Positions 1 through 5,593 of a stretch of DNA of 5,593 nt are shown here, one piece after another (within the stretch, counting starts at the first letter, position 1; each line of letters begins with the position of its first letter). This DNA is from CAYFJO01 sp964343305 (GTDB lineage: Bacteria; Planctomycetota; Planctomycetia; Pirellulales; Pirellulaceae), in NCBI GenBank assembly GCA_964343305.1, contig CAYFJO010000623.1:1-5593 (forward strand), read 5' to 3'. The notes beneath the pieces were generated by a model that was not told the origin of the DNA, made no database searches, and was given only the letters and a program-made list of their open reading frames with translations. A program made the position numbers and the translations under genes.

Positions 1-599
1 GAACGGGCTCGGCTCAGGTGCGCGTGTGCTTGGATCACGCGTTCGCGGGCCAGTTGAATCTGCAGGTGGTTCGCGCCGCCCATAGCGAGTGCCTGCGACA
101 AGTCGATGGTTAGAATCTGCTCAGTTACGGGAGCCGCCTGGCCGGTCGCCGGCAGGGTTTCGATGATTGTGGCCTCTGGAACAGGGAAGTTTCCGGTTGG
201 AGTTGTTTGCGACGTGAGTTGAATGTTCCGATTCTGAGCCGGGAAGTTTTGCGGCGGCATGTTCGGCGCGGGCGCATGATTCGGAGCCGGGCGCTGAGGA
301 ACTGGCGGGTAATGCTTGGCCGCGACATTTCCGAAAAAGAACGAAGTGCTTTTCGCTCCTCGATGGCGGACTGCCGATTGCCTCGCAGTCGGAGCCTGCA
401 CTGGCTGGTGGCCAGCCGGTCGAGGATTGTTCGCCAACGCGGAAGAGCCTGGCGGCGGAAAGTTCTGTGCTTGCGGCACAGCGTAGCCAGAGTTGTTCGC
501 TGGGCCAAAAGCGGGTGGCCCTGCGCAGCCGGCGCAATGGACAAGTGCCGCGATGGCCGCGAGACCGCAGAAGCGAATTGTTCTCTTAAGGTTGGTCAT
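1..599 (-). CDS. TolC/OprM-type outer-membrane efflux lipoprotein, N-terminal part (runs off left edge)
   Basis: This is the outer-membrane channel partner of the RND pump, forming the exit duct. The frame starting at ATG 599-597 stays open for 199 codons to the edge. Residues 1-24 are a signal peptide: Lys/Arg near the N-terminus, a hydrophobic stretch (GLAAIAALV), then an AGC lipobox with Cys25 as the likely lipidated residue. Cys at -3 is atypical. Residues 26-162 are a low-complexity Pro/Asn/Gln/Ala-rich linker containing three NFP triplets (46-48, 118-120, 137-139). At residue 163 a typical outer-membrane efflux protein domain start appears: LTIDLSQAL, then LQIQLARERV and a helix running to residue 199. 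An in-frame TGA at 605-603 lies only two codons upstream, so ATG 599 is the first possible ATG start. No Shine-Dalgarno is visible, so translation may be coupled to the adaptor gene 31 bp upstream. The family call rests on about 37 residues plus context. Confidence 0.82.
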   Translation of the reverse strand, partial: MTNLKRTIRFCGLAAIAALVHCAGCAGPPAFGPANNSGYAVPQAQNFPPPGSSALANNPRPAGHQPVQAPTARQSAVRHRGAKSTSFFFGNVAAKHYPPVPQRPAPNHAPAPNMPPQNFPAQNRNIQLTSQTTPTGNFPVPEATIIETLPATGQAAPVTEQILTIDLSQALAMGGANHLQIQLARERVIQAHAHLSRAR

Positions 600-635
600 T
601 TGTCACTGGTCACTGGTCACTCGTCACTACTCACT
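594..635. repeat. Six tandem 7-bp repeats spanning the adaptor stop and outer-membrane factor start
   Basis: Read on the minus strand, the unit consensus is AGTGACC. Six heptads run without interruption from 635 down to 594. The copies at 621-615 and 614-608 are perfect. Those at 628-622 and 607-601 differ only at the last base. The end copies differ more: AGTGAGT at 635-629 and AATGACC at 600-594. The first unit contains the TGA stop of the adaptor gene (633-631) and the last contains the ATG of the outer-membrane factor (599-597). Every unit carries an overlapping GTGA or ATGA. Because 7 is not a multiple of 3, three successive units place TGA in all three frames. Confidence 0.85.
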
Positions 636-2004
636 CCACATCCAGCGTGCTGGTCGAGACGGCGTGCAGTTTCTCTCCATCCTTGTCTTTGTATTCGGCG
701 ACGTTGGAGCTGATCACTCGCTTGGCCGAAAACGGCGTTCCGTCGCCGTTGGTGATGCCGAGTACGTCCGGGGAATCGTCCTTGCCCTTCTTGGTGGCCT
801 TGACCAAAACGCGGCGAAAGCGGCAGACGTTGTCATCGTCTACTTCCACGACGTACTGGCCTTCCCCATCATCGGCGACAGCCGATGCGGGAACAGATTC
901 GAGGGCGTCGTACTCGTTCAAGGTAATCGTTGCTTTGCCATAATCGCCCGGCAGCAGTTCGCGACGGCCGCCTTTGACGACCGGATTATCTCGATCGACT
1001 TCGACTCGCATCATTCGCGTTTGCCGGTTGAACGACTTGGACAGCCGAGCGATCTGGCCCTCGAACTTGTTGTGTGGTTTGCCGTGAACGCCTTGCAACA
1101 CCACGGCGTCTCCTTGGCTCAGCTCGACAGCATCGTCCATCGGCACGTACATCACGATCCGTACCTTGTCGACGCGTTCGATGCGGAACAGTGGCGAGCC
1201 TCCGTTGCTGGCCGGTTCGACGTACGCGCCGGGATCGACCAGTCGTTCGGTGATGATTCCGTTAAAAGGAGCGTCGATGTTGAGATACGAAATCATGACG
1301 CCGGCTTTGGCTACGTTGGCGTCCGCCACGCCGATCTCCGCATCCGCCGAATCGACCATCGCGGCCGCGGCGAGAATGTCGGCTTCGATGCGATTCTTCG
1401 CCGCCAAGGCCGATTGCAAGGCGTAATTGGCCTCGTTCAGTTTCTCGGCGTTGAGTGCACCCGAGCGGACCAGGCCCGCGACCCGTTTGTACTCCGCCTC
1501 GCGAAGCTTCAGCATGGCTTCGGTCTCGCCGCGTTTGGCTTCGACTTGTTTCTTTTCGGCGTCTCGAAGGGCTTTGTCAGCGACAGCTTTGTCCTTGAAT
1601 TTTGCGAGTCGCGCCTTATCGGCGTGCAGTTCCGGCACGTCCAATTCGGCCAACGGAATCGCCATGCCCATGTCGTTCGTTTGCGGAACGACGTCGCCGA
1701 TGTTGGCATTCACTTTCTTGACGTAACCTTCAACTCGCGATTTCAACAAGGCCATTTCGTAGCCTTCGACCGACGCCGGCACAACCACTTTGACCGTGTG
1801 TTTCTGTTTGGTGACTTGGATGGTCTCGACAACCGTTTCGACCTTCGCTTCGTCCGAGTCGCCGTTGCCGTCCGTCGCGGATGCGCTTCCGCACCCACCG
1901 GCGCCCAACGTCAGCAGCGCCGAGCAGGCGATCGTCACGATGGCCAACTGAATCGCGGCGGGTCGGCTTTCATTGTGTTCGAGGGATTTTGAGTCTTTGC
2001 TCAT
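631..2004 (-). CDS. RND efflux periplasmic adaptor (membrane fusion) lipoprotein
   Basis: This periplasmic adaptor would link the RND permease to the outer-membrane channel. It has 457 aa, within the usual size range. Residues 16-38 form a signal peptide ending in GAGGC, so Cys38 is the likely lipid anchor. A charged spacer covers about 39-68. The first lipoyl half lies at about 76-106 (RVEGYVKKVNANIGDVV). A helical hairpin rich in Ala, Glu and Lys covers about 125-235 (many KALRDAEKK-like heptads). The second lipoyl half is NIDAPFNGIITERLVDPGAYV (242-262), and the beta-barrel begins near 270 (PLFRIERVDKVRIVMYVPM). The membrane-proximal domain has PGDYGKATITL. The C-terminal 90 residues are strongly charged. 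A short extra segment (107-117) sits between the first lipoyl half and AELDVPEL. The ATG at 2004 is preceded by GGAAGG with an 8-nt gap. The gene starts 24 bp after the permease stop and ends inside the heptamer array. The family call is firm; substrate is unknown. Confidence 0.93.
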   Translation of the reverse strand: MSKDSKSLEHNESRPAAIQLAIVTIACSALLTLGAGGCGSASATDGNGDSDEAKVETVVETIQVTKQKHTVKVVVPASVEGYEMALLKSRVEGYVKKVNANIGDVVPQTNDMGMAIPLAELDVPELHADKARLAKFKDKAVADKALRDAEKKQVEAKRGETEAMLKLREAEYKRVAGLVRSGALNAEKLNEANYALQSALAAKNRIEADILAAAAMVDSADAEIGVADANVAKAGVMISYLNIDAPFNGIITERLVDPGAYVEPASNGGSPLFRIERVDKVRIVMYVPMDDAVELSQGDAVVLQGVHGKPHNKFEGQIARLSKSFNRQTRMMRVEVDRDNPVVKGGRRELLPGDYGKATITLNEYDALESVPASAVADDGEGQYVVEVDDDNVCRFRRVLVKATKKGKDDSPDVLGITNGDGTPFSAKRVISSNVAEYKDKDGEKLHAVSTSTLDVE

Positions 2005-2012
2005 GAGGAATA

Positions 2013-2018
2013 CCTTCC
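2013..2018 (-). promoter_or_regulatory. Shine-Dalgarno-like site for the adaptor gene
   Basis: GGAAGG on the minus strand lies 8 nt before the ATG at 2004, inside the 24-bp gap after the permease stop. It supports the chosen start and separate initiation of the adaptor. Neither of the other two operon genes has a comparable site. Confidence 0.6.
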
Positions 2019-2028
2019 GTCTTTGTCT

Positions 2029-5000
2029 TTAAGCAGGTTCGGCTTCGGTCCGCGGTTCGGCTTCGTCGGCGGACGCACCGTGGCCGGCAAACATTTGGGC
2101 CCATTGTTTCATGATCACATATAAACACGGCACGACGAGCAGCGATAAAATCGTTGCGCCGATCACGCCGCCAATGATGGCCTGTGCCAACGGAGCATTT
2201 GCGTCCGCGCCGCGAAATCCGAAAATCCAGGGAAATGCCATCGGGAACATGGCCAACCACGTGGTCAGCGAGGTCATCAAAATCGGCCGCAGCCGCACAC
2301 GGGCCGCGTCGAGGATCGCCTCCCGTGCCGTGCGGCCTTCTTGCATTTGCCCGTTGGCAAAATCGACCAGCACGATCGAATACTCGACGACGATGCCGAC
2401 CATCATGATGATGCCCATGAAGGCCATGATCGACAGATTCGTTCCCAAGACCAGCAGCATCACCACGACGCCAATGAATCCCAGCGGCACGGTCAGCAAC
2501 ACGATTAGTGGATCGATGAAACTGCGAAATTGTGCGACCATCACCAGATAAACGAGGATCGCGGCGATCACCAAACCGCCACGAAATTGTTCGAACGACT
2601 CGCGCATGGTCCGCACTTCGCCCATCATGCGGATCGACATCCCTTTGAAATCACGATGTTTTTCGCGCCCGTCGGACAACGGCAAGGCGTCGATTTCCGC
2701 CGCGGACACTTTGCCCTCGTTTTCTTCTTCGGTTGCATTCTCTTGTTTGACATTCAGGTCGGTGTGATAGCCGATTCGATACAACTGACCCCGTTCATCG
2801 CTTGACGGCATCGCGCCCATTTTGACAAGTCGTTTTTCGATCCGGCTGACGACCGATCCAATGTCGTAGCCGCGCTGGATGTTGACATAGACGTCAGTCA
2901 CGCGGCCAATATTACGGTGATTCACAACGGCAGGTCCATGAGCCCGCCGGATTTTGGCAACGCTGCCCAAACGTCGCGGACCATGCATGTCGCCGCCAAT
3001 CGGGATGTTTCGCAGCGTCTCGAGACTCTTCAGGTCCTTTTCCCAATACTGAACGCCGAAGAAATAGTGATTGCCTTTATTCTTGTCGATCCAAAACGAT
3101 GGTTGAAAGTTGATGGTGCTATTGGTTGCGGCGACGAGGTTCTTCATCACGTCGTCTGGCGTGATGCCCATTCGGGCGGCAAGTTCGCGGTCCATTTCAA
3201 CTTCGAGCGTTGGATAGTCGATGCGTTGTGCGATCCGAACATCCGCCGTTCCGCTTACTTTACGTGCCTCGTCGCGAATCATGCGAGCAACTTCTTGGGC
3301 ACGTTCCAGGTCTTTGGGAACTTGAATCTGGAAGTGGATCGGCGATGATTCGCCCATGTTCAGGGCGGCCGATAACATGCCGCCGGTATTGAACGCGAAC
3401 TGGTATCCGTCGGTTTCCGCGAAATCTCTTTGCAGCGTCTCGCGAAGTTTTTCGACGTATTGAAAAACTCCTTTGCGGCCTTTAGTTTGGACCAGCAAGA
3501 ACGCGTCCATCGCTCCTGTGTTTGGAGTGTAGGCAGCGGGCCAGTCGAGCAAGACGCCGATATTGGATACGAGCAACACCAGATCCGAATCGGCATGATC
3601 GCCTTTGCCGTCCACGGCAAATCGCGGGTCAGGTGTGCCAATCAAGTCTTTGATCACCTTTTCTATTTCGATGATCCGCTTTTCCGTGTTCTCGATTCTC
3701 GTTCCCGTCGGCATGCGGAAGTAGATTGTGATTTGTCCGGCATCGACTTGCGGAAACAGTTCCTGTCCCATCAGCCCGTTCATGGCGAACAAGGCCGTGA
3801 CGAACAGGCAAGCGGCGATGATCACAACCAGGTAGCGAAGATTAAGTGCCAGAGAAAGTACAAGGTGGTAGATGGTTCCCAATAGCCCCGCATCGGTTTC
3901 GGTTTGCGGTCGCTCGCTGATTCTCAAAAAGTTAGCGCAGTAGGCTGGCACGAGCGTGATCGCTGCCACATAGGAAAAGACAATCGCAAAACTGGCGGCA
4001 ATCGCCAGGGGTGTGAACAAAAACTTGGCCAATCCAGAAAGGAATACGACCGGGAAGAAGACGATGACAAATGTAATCGTCGCAACCAACATCGGCAGTG
4101 CGACTTCAACCGTTCCGTCAATGGCGGCCTGATGCGGTCTTTTCCCCATGTGCGTGTGCCGCACGACGTTTTCCAAAACAACGATCGACTGGTCGACCAG
4201 GATGCCGATCGCCAGCGTCAAACCGCCGAGCGTCATGGAGTTGATCGTGTCACCGGTAAAATAAAGTCCAAAGACGGCACCAAGAATCGCCAGGGGGATG
4301 GACAGCACGATGATCAACGTCGAGGCGACACTTCGCAAGAATACCAAAACGACACCACCCGCTAACAATGCACCGAGCAGCGCGGCTAATTGAAGTGAGG
4401 TGATACCGGCTTGGACGCCAACCGATTGATCCATCGCCACGCTCAGCACCAGCGTTTTCATCTTGGGATTTTCGGCGCGCTCCACTTTCAGCTTGCCTTC
4501 GATCGTGCTCAGTTGACGTTTGATTTGTTTGACGATTTCGATCGTGTTTGCACCCGGCTGGCGATAGATCGGAATATAGGCCTTCCGTGAGCCGTTGACG
4601 CGAACGATGTTCGACTGGATTTGCGACGAGTTGACGACCTTGCCGACCTGCTTCATTTTGACGGGAACGCCGTTGACGGTTTTGATCGGAACGTCATTCA
4701 GTTGGTCGATCGCGTCGACGTTGGCATTCGTGAAAATCTGCAATTCTTGCGGGCCGATTTTGATGCTGCCCGCGGGAATTAGCACGTTTTGTTTCAACAA
4801 CGCTCGTTGGACATCCATCAACGATATTTGGTGAGCTTCGAGCCGATCGGCGTCGACGTAAGCCAGGACGCGACGCAGCTTACCACCATAAACCGCTGGC
4901 GCGATCACACCTTGAATCGATTGCAGCTTGTTCCGCAGTTCGTAGTAAGCAATGTCGTACAACTCTTGCTCATCCATCTGTTCGTTCGAAACGACGACCA

Positions 5001-5415
5001 GACACAGCGGCACGGACGCTGTCGGATCAAACGGCATCACCATCGGCGGAATGGTTCCCGGCGGCAAATAAAACATGTCGCTCATCGCATAGCTGGTCAC
5101 TTGCGACATGGCCGTGTCCATCGAGATACCTTCGCGGAAGAAATCCTTCACGATGCACACGCTTTGCATCGCCGTCGCTTCCTGGTGCTCGATGCCGACC
5201 GATTGGCCCGTCCACCGCTGCAGGCGGCTCATGATGTCCTTTTCCATCACTTCCGGAGGCATGCCGGGATAGAACGTGACGATCTGGACGGCCGACGTTT
5301 CAAACTGAGGCAACAAGTCCGCGGGGATCTTCGTGTACGAATAGCCACCCAGCACGATGGCCGCAAGGGCCACGACGATCACAAGGTACGGATTTCGGAG
5401 TGCCGTTTGGATCAT
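2029..5415 (-). CDS. RND-family efflux permease (AcrB/CusA superfamily)
   Basis: This is the inner-membrane, proton-driven transporter of the tripartite pump. At 1128 aa it is longer than the roughly 1050 aa usual for AcrB-type proteins. It has the full 12-helix plan: TM1 about 8-28; first periplasmic loop 29-335 (starting KIPADLLPQFE); TM2 340-360; TM3 364-386; TM4 393-418; TM5 438-459; TM6 465-492; TM7 529-546; second loop about 547-925; TM8 946-966; then TM9-12 to about 1105. TM4 reads GILVDQSIVVLEN (D408, Q409). TM10 reads GIVVEYSIVLVDF (E1011). TM11 keeps RVRLRPILMTSL (R1041, T1048). Against AcrB D407/D408/K940/R971/T978, the second Asp and the Lys are replaced. Residues 774-790 read FWIDKNKGNHYFFGVQY. 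A Glu-rich insertion covers 888-924. ATG 5415 is chosen because MIQTALRNPY directly precedes TM1. A GTG at 5496 would add 27 Cys/Ser/His-rich residues and is unlikely. No clear Shine-Dalgarno is present. Substrate class (drug or metal) cannot be assigned. Confidence 0.95.
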   Translation of the reverse strand: MIQTALRNPYLVIVVALAAIVLGGYSYTKIPADLLPQFETSAVQIVTFYPGMPPEVMEKDIMSRLQRWTGQSVGIEHQEATAMQSVCIVKDFFREGISMDTAMSQVTSYAMSDMFYLPPGTIPPMVMPFDPTASVPLCLVVVSNEQMDEQELYDIAYYELRNKLQSIQGVIAPAVYGGKLRRVLAYVDADRLEAHQISLMDVQRALLKQNVLIPAGSIKIGPQELQIFTNANVDAIDQLNDVPIKTVNGVPVKMKQVGKVVNSSQIQSNIVRVNGSRKAYIPIYRQPGANTIEIVKQIKRQLSTIEGKLKVERAENPKMKTLVLSVAMDQSVGVQAGITSLQLAALLGALLAGGVVLVFLRSVASTLIIVLSIPLAILGAVFGLYFTGDTINSMTLGGLTLAIGILVDQSIVVLENVVRHTHMGKRPHQAAIDGTVEVALPMLVATITFVIVFFPVVFLSGLAKFLFTPLAIAASFAIVFSYVAAITLVPAYCANFLRISERPQTETDAGLLGTIYHLVLSLALNLRYLVVIIAACLFVTALFAMNGLMGQELFPQVDAGQITIYFRMPTGTRIENTEKRIIEIEKVIKDLIGTPDPRFAVDGKGDHADSDLVLLVSNIGVLLDWPAAYTPNTGAMDAFLLVQTKGRKGVFQYVEKLRETLQRDFAETDGYQFAFNTGGMLSAALNMGESSPIHFQIQVPKDLERAQEVARMIRDEARKVSGTADVRIAQRIDYPTLEVEMDRELAARMGITPDDVMKNLVAATNSTINFQPSFWIDKNKGNHYFFGVQYWEKDLKSLETLRNIPIGGDMHGPRRLGSVAKIRRAHGPAVVNHRNIGRVTDVYVNIQRGYDIGSVVSRIEKRLVKMGAMPSSDERGQLYRIGYHTDLNVKQENATEEENEGKVSAAEIDALPLSDGREKHRDFKGMSIRMMGEVRTMRESFEQFRGGLVIAAILVYLVMVAQFRSFIDPLIVLLTVPLGFIGVVVMLLVLGTNLSIMAFMGIIMMVGIVVEYSIVLVDFANGQMQEGRTAREAILDAARVRLRPILMTSLTTWLAMFPMAFPWIFGFRGADANAPLAQAIIGGVIGATILSLLVVPCLYVIMKQWAQMFAGHGASADEAEPRTEAEPA

Positions 5416-5473
5416 AAGGTGTGCAGAATTCAGGCAGATGCGATGAGATAACTGGAAGGAGTGGGACTCGAAA
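5416..5473. promoter_or_regulatory. Short divergent intergenic region, presumed promoter of the efflux operon
   Basis: These 58 bp separate the permease ATG (minus strand) from the proposed plus-strand ATG at 5474. If both genes are real, the operon promoter and any operator must lie here or overlap the plus-strand gene start. I see no convincing -35/-10 pair. The best minus-strand pair, TTTCGA at 5473-5468 and TTATCT 16 nt further on, is poor. There is no clean inverted repeat beyond the six-base GAATTC. The call rests on position only. Confidence 0.3.
5454..5461 (+). promoter_or_regulatory. Shine-Dalgarno-like GGAAGGAG for the plus-strand gene
   Basis: GGAAGGAG on the plus strand lies 12 nt before the ATG at 5474. 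The spacing is at the long end of the usual range but the match is strong. It is the main argument, apart from the open frame, that 5474 is a true start. Confidence 0.45.
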
Positions 5474-5593
5474 ATGGGGGCGCAGCACAATCCCACGTTA
5501 CACCCTATCGACCCGGCAGAACCGGCAACATCATTCGAATCGCTACATCGCGTGCAACGTTCAGAGCATGAGAAACGGTTAGAAGCTGTAGAA
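5474..5593 (+). CDS. Start of an unrecognised divergent gene (partial, 40 codons)
   Basis: An open frame runs from ATG 5474 to the right edge, exactly 40 codons. The only upstream in-frame stop nearby is TGA at 5444-5446, and ATG is the first possible start after it. The peptide begins MGAQHNPTLHPIDPAEPATS and continues with a polar, probably helical stretch containing LHRVQRSEHEKRLEAVE. There is no signal peptide or membrane segment, so a cytoplasmic protein is likely. I do not recognise the family. A divergent gene beside an efflux operon is often its regulator, but nothing here shows a DNA-binding motif, so that remains a guess. Third-position GC is visibly lower than in the permease. The competing minus-strand frame over the same bases (stop at 5506-5504) cannot be fully excluded. 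Confidence 0.42.
   Translation, partial: MGAQHNPTLHPIDPAEPATSFESLHRVQRSEHEKRLEAVE

Noticed and set aside
594..635. CRISPR array or hairpin terminator reading of the repeat block
   Set aside because: The units are 7 bp, contiguous and all in one orientation, with no spacers and no inverted arms.
121..713. Other open frames over the left end (minus 121-537 and 125-544, plus 207-713)
   Set aside because: They are Arg/Ser/Pro-rich shadows of the outer-membrane factor frame, which alone gives a signal peptide, lipobox and TolC-domain start and is open to the edge.
493..1992. A 499-codon plus-strand open frame opposite the adaptor gene
   Set aside because: It is codon-aligned antisense to the adaptor, so its stops could arise only from TTA, CTA or TCA codons in the adaptor, which are rarely used. 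The translation has no recognisable domain, whereas the minus strand gives a clear adaptor.
2005..2028. Possible terminator between permease and adaptor genes
   Set aside because: The 24-bp gap has no hairpin followed by a T-run and holds the adaptor Shine-Dalgarno, which fits an operon.
5421..5437. Imperfect palindrome around GAATTC as a possible operator
   Set aside because: Only the central six bases are symmetric; the flanking TGC and GCA arms are unequally spaced, so it is not distinguishable from chance.
5416..5496. N-terminal extension of the permease to GTG 5496
   Set aside because: The added 27 residues are Cys/Ser/His-rich with no Shine-Dalgarno, while RND permeases usually begin a few residues before TM1, as ATG 5415 does.
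5504..5591. Minus-strand frame ending in TAG at 5506-5504, possibly the end of an upstream gene
   Set aside because: Only 28 codons are visible with no recognisable motif. The plus-strand frame over the same bases has a start with a strong Shine-Dalgarno and a more protein-like composition. It is kept only as the alternative.

Overview
The window is almost entirely one minus-strand gene cluster for a tripartite RND efflux system. A small part of what looks like a divergent plus-strand gene sits at the right edge. Read in the direction of transcription (right to left), the order is: inner-membrane RND permease (5415-2029, 1128 aa), periplasmic adaptor (membrane fusion) lipoprotein (2004-631, 457 aa), and the N-terminal 199 codons of a TolC/OprM-type outer-membrane factor lipoprotein (599 to the left edge, truncated by the window). 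The two gaps are 24 bp and 31 bp and no terminator is visible, so the three are very probably one operon. Together they would form a proton-driven pump spanning both membranes. The substrate cannot be read from the sequence.

The source is probably a Gram-negative bacterium of the Planctomycetota. This is inferred from remembered protein style: the permease segment FWIDKNKGNHYFFGVQY, and the outer-membrane factor's TolC-domain start (LTIDLSQAL, then LARERV) after a long Pro/Asn/Gln-rich linker. Two of the three operon starts also lack a good Shine-Dalgarno sequence. No database search was possible.

Layout. 1-599: outer-membrane factor N-terminus, open in one minus-strand frame to the edge. 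594-635: six tandem copies of a 7-bp unit that supplies both the adaptor stop codon and the outer-membrane factor start codon. 631-2004: adaptor. 2005-2028: short gap with a Shine-Dalgarno-like GGAAGG. 2029-5415: permease. 5416-5473: 58-bp gap, probably a shared divergent promoter region. 5474-5593: first 40 codons of an unrecognised plus-strand gene with a GGAAGGAG upstream. No tRNA, rRNA, CRISPR array, transposase or phage gene is visible.

The most interesting points are the heptamer array that builds the adaptor/outer-membrane-factor junction and puts TGA in all three frames; a permease proton-relay set that differs from AcrB (Asp-Gln in place of Asp-Asp in TM4, Glu in place of Lys in TM10, with the TM11 Arg and Thr kept); a Glu-rich insertion just before TM8; and the long disordered-looking linker after the outer-membrane factor's lipid-anchor Cys. 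The basic system is a known type. I found no convincing evidence of a wholly new system.
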